Shown in pieces: positions 23,936 to 31,164 of a DNA stretch of 64,000 nucleotides. The notes under the pieces were generated by a model. That model was given only the letters and a program-made list of their open reading frames with translations. It was not told the origin of the DNA and ran no database searches. A program made the translations under genes and the position numbers. Position 1 is the stretch's first letter. Every line of letters begins with the position of its first letter. The DNA is from Prevotella sp. tf2-5 (GTDB lineage: Bacteria > Bacteroidota > Bacteroidia > Bacteroidales > Bacteroidaceae): assembly GCF_900115435.1 (NCBI RefSeq), contig NZ_FOWK01000010.1:100450-164449 (forward strand), in the 5' to 3' direction.

Positions 23936-24004
23936 ATGAACGCTTACTTTTACGGTTATTACTTTTACTTTGCAGAGACCTGTGAAGCGGTAAGCCGTAT
24001 GTAA
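23936..24004 (+). CDS. Phe/Tyr-rich leader peptide of the pheA operon
   Basis: A 22-codon reading frame (25 if ATG 23927 is used). Residues 4-12 read YFYGYYFYF: eight of nine are Phe or Tyr. The stop codon TAA lies at 24002-24004, just after the antiterminator arm (23982-23996). The position, composition and downstream terminator are those of a classical attenuation leader: a ribosome stalled on Phe or Tyr codons would keep the terminator from forming. It is inferred from sequence alone. Confidence 0.8.
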   Translation: MNAYFYGYYFYFAETCEAVSRM

Positions 24005-24079
24005 GTAAATTAAAGATGAAAGATTCAAAATGAAATAAGGCTCCGCTTCACAAACCAAGTGAAAGCGGAGTTTCTTTTT
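23982..24079 (+). promoter_or_regulatory. Transcription attenuator (antiterminator and terminator) of the pheA operon
   Basis: Terminator: CTCCGCTTCAC (24041-24051) pairs with GTGAAAGCGGAG (24059-24070, one bulge), then TTTCTTTTT. Antiterminator: GTGAAGCGG plus AGCC (23982-23996) pairs with GGCT plus CCGCTTCAC (24039-24051), sequestering the left arm of the terminator. The upstream arm overlaps codons 16-20 of the leader peptide. The two structures are mutually exclusive. Confidence 0.8.
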
Positions 24080-24092
24080 AAATAATGAAGAG

Positions 24093-24935
24093 ATGAAGAG
24101 AATTGCGATACAAGGATTAATCGGGTCGTTCCACGACATAGCGGCACATCTGTATTTCGAGGATGAGCAGATACAACTCATCTGCTGTTCTACCTTCGAG
24201 CAGGTGTTCCAGTCTATCAAGCAGGATCCTACGGCAATCGGTATGCTCGCCATCGAGAATACCATTGCGGGCTCATTGCTGCATAACTACGAGTTATTGC
24301 GTGACTCAGGTACTACTATCGTGGGAGAGCATAAGCTGCATATCTCCCATTGTATCTGTTGCCTGCCTGACGACGACTGGGATACCATCACGGAGATCCA
24401 CTCCCATCCCGTCGCCCTGATGCAGTGTAGGGAGTTCCTTGCCCAGCATCCGGACATGAAACATGTGGAGGCGGAGGATACGGCAGGTAGTGCCAAGATG
24501 ATTGCCGAGGGACAGCATAAGGGCTGGGCGGCTATCTGTCACGCAGAGGCTGCCAGACTCTATGGCTTGAAAGTTCTCGAAGACCATATCGAGGACAACA
24601 AGCATAACTTCACCCGCTTCCTCGTCGTGTCGAATCCCAACAAGGCAGACTTGCTCCGTCCGTTGACGGAGGCAAACAAAGCGAGCATCGTCTTCTCACT
24701 GCCTCACGAGGAGGGTAGTCTGTCGCATGTCCTCGCCATCCTCTCGTTCTATAAGATCAACCTGACGAAGATACAGTCGCTGCCGATTATCGGAAGGGAA
24801 TGGGAATACCTGTTCTATGTCGATGTGATGTATGACGACCTGACACGCTATCGTCAGTCGATAGACGCGATTATCCCATTAACCAAGGACTTTAAGATTT
24901 TAGGAGAATACAAAGATGGCAAACAAACGAATTGA
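24093..24935 (+). CDS. pheA: Prephenate dehydratase
   Basis: A 280-residue enzyme that turns prephenate into phenylpyruvate in phenylalanine synthesis. The catalytic domain (about 1-180) starts with RIAIQGLIGSFHDIAA and has GMLAIENTIAGSLLHNYELL. The TRF motif is seen as NFTRFLVV. A C-terminal ACT domain (about 195-272: SIVFSLPHEEGSLSHVLAILSF and LTKIQSLPI) should sense Phe. No chorismate mutase domain is attached; that activity is on the third gene. First gene behind the attenuator, overlapping the aminotransferase gene by 20 bp. Confidence 0.93.
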   Translation: MKRIAIQGLIGSFHDIAAHLYFEDEQIQLICCSTFEQVFQSIKQDPTAIGMLAIENTIAGSLLHNYELLRDSGTTIVGEHKLHISHCICCLPDDDWDTITEIHSHPVALMQCREFLAQHPDMKHVEAEDTAGSAKMIAEGQHKGWAAICHAEAARLYGLKVLEDHIEDNKHNFTRFLVVSNPNKADLLRPLTEANKASIVFSLPHEEGSLSHVLAILSFYKINLTKIQSLPIIGREWEYLFYVDVMYDDLTRYRQSIDAIIPLTKDFKILGEYKDGKQTN

Positions 24936-26106
24936 ACCAGCAGATAGATTAAGTTTAGTCAGTGAGTATTATTTCAGTCGTAAACTGAAAGAGGTCGCCC
25001 AGCTCAATGCGGAGGGTAAGGATATTATCAGTCTTGCCATCGGCAGTCCTGACATGCCGCCCTCAGAGAAGACCATCGAGAAACTATGTGAGGTGGCTCA
25101 CCAACCCAATGCCCATGGCTATCAGCCTACGATGGGTACCCCGGAGTTGCGTGAGGCAATGGCTCGTTTCTACAAGCGTTGGTATGATGTCGACCTGGAC
25201 GCGAAGACGGAACTGTTGCCGTTGATTGGCTCGAAGGAGGGTATCCTTCATGTCACCCTCGCTTTTGTCAATCCTGGTGATAAGGTGCTGGTACCTAATC
25301 CCGGCTATCCTACCTATACCTCTCTGTCGAAGATATTAGGTGCCGACGTCGTTTATTATAACCTGAAGGAGGACAATGGCTGGCAGCCCGACTTCGAGCA
25401 GTTGGAGGACATCATACATCATACATCTAACATCAGACTTCTTTGGACTAATTATCCCAATATGCCGACGGGTGGACGGGCTCAGCGTGAGACTTACGAG
25501 CGTCTGGTGCGGTTTGCCAAGGATCACGATATCGTCGTGGTGAACGACAACCCGTATTCCTTTATCTTGAGTGAGGAACACCTGTCTATCCTGCAGGTTC
25601 CTGGAGCCAAGGACTGCTGTATCGAGTTCAACTCCATGTCAAAGTCGCATAACATGCCTGGATGGCGTGTAGGTCTTTGTGCTACCAACGCCGAGTTCAT
25701 CTCATGGATCCTGAAGGTACAGTCTAACATCGAGAGTGGTACGTTCCGTGGTATCCAACTGGCAGCCGCTGAGGCTTATGACAATAGTGAGGAGTGGCAT
25801 CGGGAGGCGAATATCAACACCTATGCCCGTCGTCGCCAGTATGCGGAGCAGATCATGGATGTCTTAGGATGTACTTACGATAAGAACCAGGTGGGTATGT
25901 TCCTCTGGGGTAAGATTCCTGCGGATGTCAAGAATGTGGAGGACCTGACGGAGCGTGTATTGCATGAGGCTCGTGTCTTCATCACTCCTGGTTTTATCTT
26001 CGGCTCTAATGGTGAGCGGTATATCCGCATCTCGCTCTGTGCGAAAGAGGAGAAAATCAAAGAGGCACTTTGTAGAATTGAGAAATGTAAAAATGCAAAA
26101 ATGTAA
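24916..26106 (+). CDS. PLP-dependent aminotransferase (aromatic/aspartate type)
   Basis: A 396-residue fold-type I aminotransferase. DMPPSEKTIEKL and HGYQPTMGTPELREAMARFY are typical of class I/II enzymes. The PLP lysine lies in FNSMSKSHNMPGWRVG. NYPNMPTGGRA and IRISLCAKEEKI are also family hallmarks. Its place between pheA and the DAHP synthase suggests transamination of phenylpyruvate and hydroxyphenylpyruvate. Four in-frame heptads (25410-25437) encode an IIHHTSNIRL segment that looks like a small insertion. The C-terminal end is also encoded by short tandem repeats. Confidence 0.9.
   Translation: MANKRIEPADRLSLVSEYYFSRKLKEVAQLNAEGKDIISLAIGSPDMPPSEKTIEKLCEVAHQPNAHGYQPTMGTPELREAMARFYKRWYDVDLDAKTELLPLIGSKEGILHVTLAFVNPGDKVLVPNPGYPTYTSLSKILGADVVYYNLKEDNGWQPDFEQLEDIIHHTSNIRLLWTNYPNMPTGGRAQRETYERLVRFAKDHDIVVVNDNPYSFILSEEHLSILQVPGAKDCCIEFNSMSKSHNMPGWRVGLCATNAEFISWILKVQSNIESGTFRGIQLAAAEAYDNSEEWHREANINTYARRRQYAEQIMDVLGCTYDKNQVGMFLWGKIPADVKNVEDLTERVLHEARVFITPGFIFGSNGERYIRISLCAKEEKIKEALCRIEKCKNAKM
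25410..25437 (+). repeat. In-frame heptad repeat inside the aminotransferase gene
   Basis: CATCATA, CATCATA, CATCTAA, CATCAGA in tandem within the coding sequence, at a surface-exposed point between the substrate-domain strand and NYPNMPTG. Confidence 0.75.
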
Positions 26107-26115
26107 AAATCAATA
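26084..26115 (+). repeat. 8-bp tandem repeat over the aminotransferase stop codon
   Basis: GAAATGTA, AAAATGCA, AAAATGTA, AAAATCAA. The units encode the last residues (KCKNAKM) and continue past the stop into the gap before the next gene. Confidence 0.7.
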
Positions 26116-26120
26116 TAATT

Positions 26121-27185
26121 ATGGAATTAGACTTAGAACCACTGAAATTACCAAGTGACAATGAACGCCCCTTCGTCATTGCAGGTCCCTGTAGTGCAGA
26201 GAGTGAGGAGCAAGTGATGACCACGGCAAAGCAACTGGCGATGTACGGTTGCCATAACTTCCGTGCGGGAGTATGGAAACCCCGTACGAAGCCCGGAGGT
26301 TTCGAGGGACATGGAGAACCAGCCCTCGTATGGTTGCAGCAGGTGAAGAAAGAGACGAGGATGCTGGTGGCTACGGAAGTGGCAACGCCTGAGCATGTGG
26401 AACTCTGTCTGAAATATGGCATCGATATCCTCTGGGTTGGTGCCCGTACCTCTGCTAACCCCTTTGCCATGCAGGCACTGGCTGATGCTTTGAAGGGTGT
26501 GGATGTCCCTGTCTTCGTGAAGAACCCCGTCAATCCCGACCTGGAGTTATGGATTGGTGCGTTGGAACGTCTGAACCAGGCTGGTGTGAAGCGTATGGCG
26601 GCTATCCATCGTGGTTTCTCCAGCTACGACAAGAAGATCTATCGTAACATGCCGATGTGGCAGATCCCTATCGAGCTGCATCGTCGTATCCCCGAACTGC
26701 CTATCATCAACGACCCCAGCCATATCGGGGGTAGGAGGGAGCTGATCGCTCCGTTGTGCCAACAGGCAATGGACCTTGGCTTCGACGGTCTGATCGTGGA
26801 GAGCCATTGTGATCCTGACAAGGCTTGGAGTGACGCCAAGCAACAGGTGACTCCTGATGTCCTCGACTATATCCTCTCTCTGCTTGTCATTCGTGACGAG
26901 AATACTTCTACGGAGGGTATCACCACCCTGCGTAAACAGATTGACGAGCTCGACAACCAGTTGATGGAGCTCTTGTCGAAGCGTATGCGGGTTTGTCGTG
27001 AGATCGGACAGTATAAGAAAGAGCATAACATGACGGTACTGCAGACCTCCCGTTATAATGAGATTCTCGACAAGCGTGGCGCACAGGGCTCGCTCCTGGG
27101 GATGGGTCCTGAGTTCGTCGCTCATGTCTTTGAGAGTATCCATGAGGAGAGTGTTCGTCAGCAAATAGAGATTATTAATAAGTAA
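26121..27185 (+). CDS. DAHP synthase / chorismate mutase bifunctional enzyme
   Basis: A 354-residue fusion. Residues about 1-260 are a class I-beta (KDPS-like) 3-deoxy-7-phosphoheptulonate synthase: FVIAGPCSAESEEQV, FRAGVWKPRTKPGGFEG, WVGARTSANPF, PIINDPSHIGG. Residues about 270-354 are an AroQ-type chorismate mutase: LRKQIDELDNQLMELLSKRM and the closing helix HEESVRQQIEI. It feeds the shikimate pathway and converts its end product chorismate to prephenate. It thereby serves pheA and tyrA on either side. Confidence 0.93.
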   Translation: MELDLEPLKLPSDNERPFVIAGPCSAESEEQVMTTAKQLAMYGCHNFRAGVWKPRTKPGGFEGHGEPALVWLQQVKKETRMLVATEVATPEHVELCLKYGIDILWVGARTSANPFAMQALADALKGVDVPVFVKNPVNPDLELWIGALERLNQAGVKRMAAIHRGFSSYDKKIYRNMPMWQIPIELHRRIPELPIINDPSHIGGRRELIAPLCQQAMDLGFDGLIVESHCDPDKAWSDAKQQVTPDVLDYILSLLVIRDENTSTEGITTLRKQIDELDNQLMELLSKRMRVCREIGQYKKEHNMTVLQTSRYNEILDKRGAQGSLLGMGPEFVAHVFESIHEESVRQQIEIINK

Positions 27186-27192
27186 AGGTGGT

Positions 27193-27987
27193 ATGAAAAT
27201 ACTTGTTTTAGGCGCAGGTAAGATGGGTAGTTTCTTCATCGACTTGCTGAGTTTTGATCATGAGGTGGCGGTCTATGAGAGAGACCCTAAACGGATGCGC
27301 TTTACCTATAACTGTCAGCGTTTTACGGACCTGGAGGAGATCAGGGGCTTCGCTCCGGAACTCGTCATCAATGCCGTTACCCTGAAATATACCATTCCGG
27401 TGTTCAAGGAGGTCATCCCTTATCTTCCCAAAGAGTGTATCATCAGCGATATCGCCTCTGTGAAGACGGATATGAAGGAGTTCTATGAGTCGACGGGGAT
27501 GCGCTATGTGTCTACCCACCCGATGTTCGGACCTACCTTCGCCAACCTGCATCAGCTCTCTGAGGAGAACGCCATCATCATCAGCGAGGGCGACTATATG
27601 GGGCGTATCTTCTTCAAGGACCTCTACCAGAAACTGGGACTCAACATCTATGAGTATACCTTCGAGGAGCATGACAAGACGGTGGCTTACTCGTTGAGTA
27701 TTCCTTTCGTCTCCACCTTCGTCTTTGCTGCTGTCATGAAGCATCAGGACGCACCAGGTACCACCTTCAAGCGTCACATGAAGATTGCCAAGGGGGTACT
27801 GAACGAGGATGACTATCTGTTGCAGGAGATTCTCTTCAACCCTTATACGCATGACCAGGTCAGTCAGATCCGTACGGAGCTGAAGGAACTGCTGGAGATT
27901 ATCGATAATAAGGACGCGGATGGGATGAAGGCATATCTGACGAAGATTCGCAATAACGTGAAGCGTGACATCGAGATTAAGAAATAG
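27193..27987 (+). CDS. tyrA: Prephenate dehydrogenase
   Basis: A 264-residue NAD(P)-dependent enzyme for the tyrosine branch. The Rossmann start is KILVLGAGKMGSFFIDLL. ISDIASVKTDMKEF and STHPMFGPTF are conserved catalytic regions of the family. The C-terminal part (EEHDKTVAYSLSIPF) forms the dimerisation helices. No ACT domain is present. Last intact gene of the operon; a broken transporter gene follows directly. Confidence 0.9.
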   Translation: MKILVLGAGKMGSFFIDLLSFDHEVAVYERDPKRMRFTYNCQRFTDLEEIRGFAPELVINAVTLKYTIPVFKEVIPYLPKECIISDIASVKTDMKEFYESTGMRYVSTHPMFGPTFANLHQLSEENAIIISEGDYMGRIFFKDLYQKLGLNIYEYTFEEHDKTVAYSLSIPFVSTFVFAAVMKHQDAPGTTFKRHMKIAKGVLNEDDYLLQEILFNPYTHDQVSQIRTELKELLEIIDNKDADGMKAYLTKIRNNVKRDIEIKK

Positions 27988-28560
27988 TACGTTAGGCTAT
28001 CATCTGGTAGCCTTTCTCGTAGTGGCAATATGGGGCAGCACCTTCGTGTTCACGAAGATGCTGCTTCTTGCTGGATTGTCGTCGTACTGAATGGTCATTT
28101 CGTGCTGCATCTCTCACCAATAGGTGACATGCTTGCCTTTGGAGCCTGTCTGTGCTGGGCTGTCTATTCTTTGTTGATGAAGGCGCTGACAGGTCGCTAC
28201 AGCACTTTGTTTATCACCCGCAAGGTGTTCTTCTATGGACTTGTGTCAATCATCCCTTATTATATCCTTGTCCCTTCGGATCGTTGGCTATTCACCTCTT
28301 CAGTCTTTCAGTTTTTCAATATCTCTATCCTCTTGAACTTGTTGTTCTTAGGGGTGGTCGCCTCCATGCTCTGTTTCCTTCTTTGGAACTGGACGATTAG
28401 TAAGCTGGGGGCAGTCGTTGCCACCAACTGGGTTTACTTCAATCCCATCACCACCATTATCTTCGCATGGTGGCTCCTCAACGAGCAGATCACCCCTTGG
28501 TTCCTTTTAGGCACCCTCCTCATCCTTGTCGGCATGTACCTTTGTGACAAGAAAAAATAA
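27986..28560 (+). pseudogene. EamA/DMT-family transporter pseudogene
   Basis: Two pieces of one EamA transporter lie in different frames. The first encodes GYHLVAFLVVAIWGSTFVFT (first membrane helix), has no start codon and ends in a stop at 28088-28090. The second, in the frame ending at 28560, begins around VVLNGHFVLHLSPIGDMLAF and holds helices of the C-terminal EamA repeat (TNWVYFNPITTIIFAWW). Roughly 80 residues usually present between them are missing. The gene is thus broken by an internal deletion and frameshift, not functional. Confidence 0.8.
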
Positions 28561-28565
28561 AGCTC

Positions 28566-28720
28566 CACAAGTTGCTTTTTATTCCGATATCTCTTGTCTC
28601 AGTAAATTCACTGAATTTGGTGAGTAAATTCAGTGAATTTACTGAGTAAACACACTGAATTTACTTTCATAGTAGATACTTCTTTATATTCGTTGTCACC
28701 GTTGTTACCTCGTTGTTACT
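28566..28720 (-). repeat. Dispersed repeat, copy 2 (reverse orientation)
   Basis: Read on the minus strand it matches 15880-16012: GTAACAACG and GGTGACAACGA, then ATGAAAGTAAATTCAGTGTG, the three 22-bp units (28663-28598), and ATCGGAATAAAAAGCA. Similarity fades outside these limits. Confidence 0.8.
28598..28663 (-). repeat. Three tandem 22-bp palindromic units, copy 2
   Basis: Units 28663-28642, 28641-28620 and 28619-28598 on the minus strand correspond one-to-one to 15927-15992; the middle unit differs by one base in its centre (CACTG for CAGTG). Confidence 0.85.
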
Positions 28721-28909
28721 CACAATTAGCAAAAGAAAGCAATGCTATCCAGATGATAAATCAGTTATGGGGTTGTGTACAGGGCTAAAGTGGATCATGC
28801 AGTCCCCATGTTTTTCTCGTTCCTGTCTTTCCTTATTTCATCCACCAGCAACAAAAAAGGGGAAGAAAATTGGTTATGTCAGATTTTCTTTGTAATTTCG
28901 CCATCCAGT

Positions 28910-29998
28910 ATGACGGAGGAACAGATTGCTGCTAAGAAGGTACATGCGGGGGAGAAGAAGCCCTCGATGAAACGTCGTGACGACCATCATGACTATATGG
29001 AACGCCGTATGTATATGATCACCTTGGAGGTAGAAGGGCGACGCCCCTTGTTTGGGCAGGTGGTGGGCGATGCCTATGCTCCGAAGGGTAGCAATGACGA
29101 ACCTCGTATATTGCTCTCAGAACTGGGAGAGGCTGTGCAGAGCGAATGGTATGGTATTCATGGCTATTATCCACAAATAGAGGTGATGGCAGTGCAGATG
29201 ATGCCTGACCATATGCACGGCATTCTCTTTGTGAGAGAGCAGCTGCCCATCCATTTAGGGCAGGTGATCTCGGGGTTCAAGACAGGTTGCCGAAGGGTGG
29301 AAAAGGCATTGCATGCTGCGGTGAAACCGCAACATACAGAGAAAGAGACAGCCAGTTGCTTGCAGGTGTCGGCTGTGCCGTCACAAGGGACAGCGTCTTA
29401 TCAGCCACTCTTTGCGAAGGGTTATAACGACCTTATACTCCGTTCTTACGACGAGTTTCCCACATGGCTGAACTATCTGCGTGACAACCCACGCCGCTTG
29501 TTGATGAAGCGCGCACACCCAGAATGGTTGTATCCTTTCTTTAATTTCGACATAGGGGAGCACCGATTCAGTGGAGTTGGGAACAGAGAATTGTTGAAAG
29601 CTCGAAAGCTCATGGCAGTCCGTGTGTCTCGTCGGCTGAGTGAGAATGAGATACAGACTGTTGTCTCGCAGTATTTTGAGGAGGCAAGAAAGGGCTCAGT
29701 GTTGGTATCGCCAGCCATATCCCCTGGTGAGAAGCGAGTGATGAGAGCAGTCTTTGATGCAGGCTTCCCGACTATCGTGATAGTGGAAAATGGTTTCACG
29801 CCCCTGTCGAAGCCTTATGGTGAACAGTTTTACGCATGTGCCAAAGGTGTGCTGCTTATCCTGTCGCCATGGGAGCATCATAATGATAAGCGTAAGCTAT
29901 CAGCCGCACAATGTGCACAAATGAATCTGATTGCATTGGAAATTTCACGCTTTACTCATGATGGTACGGTTCACCTTGAGGGACATAGGAACAGGTAA
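28910..29998 (+). CDS. HUH (Y1/RAYT-like) transposase with extra C-terminal domain
   Basis: A 362-residue protein. Residues about 30-200 resemble REP-associated tyrosine transposases (Y1_Tnp): MITLEVEGRRPLFG, then the HUH pair in MMPDHMHGILF (H101, H103), then FAKGYNDLILR, where Y172 is the likely nucleophile, then YLRDNPRRLL. Residues about 255-362 form an additional alpha/beta domain (LVSPAISPGEKRVMRAVF, FPTIVIVENGF, KGVLLILSPWEH) that looks Rossmann-like and recalls SLOG/DprA proteins; this is a weak inference. ATG 28910 is chosen because the upstream frame is low-quality. The gene is flanked by palindromic repeats at 28598-28663 and 30134-30248, as expected if it acts on repeats. Confidence 0.75.
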   Translation: MTEEQIAAKKVHAGEKKPSMKRRDDHHDYMERRMYMITLEVEGRRPLFGQVVGDAYAPKGSNDEPRILLSELGEAVQSEWYGIHGYYPQIEVMAVQMMPDHMHGILFVREQLPIHLGQVISGFKTGCRRVEKALHAAVKPQHTEKETASCLQVSAVPSQGTASYQPLFAKGYNDLILRSYDEFPTWLNYLRDNPRRLLMKRAHPEWLYPFFNFDIGEHRFSGVGNRELLKARKLMAVRVSRRLSENEIQTVVSQYFEEARKGSVLVSPAISPGEKRVMRAVFDAGFPTIVIVENGFTPLSKPYGEQFYACAKGVLLILSPWEHHNDKRKLSAAQCAQMNLIALEISRFTHDGTVHLEGHRNR

Positions 29999-30133
29999 GT
30001 GTCATTACTACCAGCCATATTTCTAAATGTACCGAATTCGGTACAATAAATATATAGTGTCATCTAAAACGATAGATATAAAAATGTCGAAACTTGTTGA
30101 TAATGAGTGATTTGCATCGCTATTTTGATAAAA

Positions 30134-30248
30134 AAGTGATTTAAGTGATTGTATTTTTTGTAAATCTATATATTACTAAATTAATTATCCCCATAATTAT
30201 TTTTGCTATATATATAATTCGTGTATTATAGAATCACTTAAATCACTT
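30134..30248. repeat. Perfect 17-bp inverted repeat downstream of the HUH transposase
   Basis: AAGTGATTTAAGTGATT (30134-30150) and its exact complement (30232-30248), 81 bp apart across very AT-rich DNA. Each arm is a direct repeat of AAGTGATT. Confidence 0.85.
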
Positions 30249-30258
30249 GATGTGGCTG

Positions 30259-30278
30259 AAACGCCGATAAATAAAGGC
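30259..30278 (+). repeat. AAACGCC-GATAAATAAAG motif
   Basis: AAACGCCGATAAATAAAGGC; GCC and GGC can pair around the GATAAATAAA loop. Related to 6120-6142 and 15751-15731. Confidence 0.6.
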
Positions 30279-30424
30279 TTCAAACGAGGTGATTTAAGCC
30301 TCCAAACGAATTAATTAAAGGCTTTAAACTTTCGCCATGATATCTGCATGGACGAAGACAAGAGGGGAAATTCTGCAAAACCCAAGTTACGAAAAAACGA
30401 GAGAATGCATTTTTTCTTCTACTA

Positions 30425-30457
30425 TTTTTGTAGATTAACGATTTCTTTGTAAATTTG
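30425..30457 (+). promoter_or_regulatory. Promoter of the HD-domain gene
   Basis: TTTTTG 30425-30430, 19 bp, TAAATTTG 30450-30457; ATG at 30479. Confidence 0.7.
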
Positions 30458-30478
30458 CAGCAAATAAATGACAAATAA

Positions 30479-31141
30479 ATGACAAGAGCAGAATACGAGG
30501 CATTGATGACGAAGTATGCCGAACAGATAGAACGCATCAGAGAGTCGGCTCATGAGTTACATCGTAGTGTGAACCAGACCTATGGAGATGAGTTACCTTA
30601 TGGTTATCATTTGGATATGGTAGTAAACGGAATCAGGGACTTTGGTCATTTGGTATGTGCAAGGGAGGAAGATCTCCTTCCATTGTTCTTTGGTGGTTAT
30701 TATCACGACAGTATCGAGGATGCCCGTCTGACCTATAATGACGTGTTGAAGACAGCTCGTGGGATGATGACTGAGGAACAGGCATTGATGGCGACGGAGA
30801 TAGCCTATGCGCTGACCAATGATAAAGGGCGTACTCGTGCAGAACGGGCAGGAGAGGAATACTACAAGGGAATCCGCAAGACCCCTTATGCGCCTTTCGT
30901 CAAGCTCTGTGACCGTCTGGCGAATATCACCTATAGCTGCTCGGGTGTCAATGATAACAACCTTCGTATGAAGGAGGTCTACAAGGGAGAGGTTCCTCAT
31001 TTCCTTGCCTCTATCAATCCCCATAGTGACGACCCTCGTCTCCTGGTGCCTCAGGAAGTGGTGTATAAACTGGCTGAGTGTCTGATTGACGACTTGGAGC
31101 GTGAGGAACAGAACCAGTCGGCATGGTGGCATGAGTATTAG
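30479..31141 (+). CDS. HD-domain phosphohydrolase
   Basis: A 220-residue protein with the HD metal motif in GGYYHDSIEDARLTYNDVL and the second Asp in FVKLCDRLANITYS. The upstream helix carrying HLDMVVNGIRDFGHL completes the fold. The pattern HDxxED with KxxDRLxN resembles the hydrolase part of RelA/SpoT and MESH1-type enzymes, so nucleotide (possibly ppGpp) hydrolysis is conceivable. It is not proven here. The following TerB-DnaJ gene begins 23 bp after the stop, across a heptad array. Confidence 0.8.
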   Translation: MTRAEYEALMTKYAEQIERIRESAHELHRSVNQTYGDELPYGYHLDMVVNGIRDFGHLVCAREEDLLPLFFGGYYHDSIEDARLTYNDVLKTARGMMTEEQALMATEIAYALTNDKGRTRAERAGEEYYKGIRKTPYAPFVKLCDRLANITYSCSGVNDNNLRMKEVYKGEVPHFLASINPHSDDPRLLVPQEVVYKLAECLIDDLEREEQNQSAWWHEY

Positions 31142-31160
31142 TTGATAGTTGATAGAGATA
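31140..31160 (+). repeat. Heptad repeat at the HD / TerB-DnaJ junction
   Basis: AGTTGAT, AGTTGAT, then a degenerate AGAGATA. The array starts at the last base but one of the HD-gene stop codon. Confidence 0.75.
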
Positions 31161-31164
31161 AGAT

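Larger units (their letters stand above)
29999..30424. other. AT-rich intergenic region with palindromes
   Basis: No gene is supported. It holds a 17-bp inverted repeat (30134-30248) and a GATAAATAAAG motif (30259-30278). It also holds a threefold degenerate repeat around 30274-30329 (AAGGCTTCAAACGA, AAGCCTCCAAACGAA, AAGGCTTTAAAC). Confidence 0.65.

Noticed and set aside
28030..28560. Intact 176-residue EamA gene
   Set aside because: The upstream frame still encodes the lost first helix, and the region between is missing, so the open frame is a remnant, not a complete transporter.
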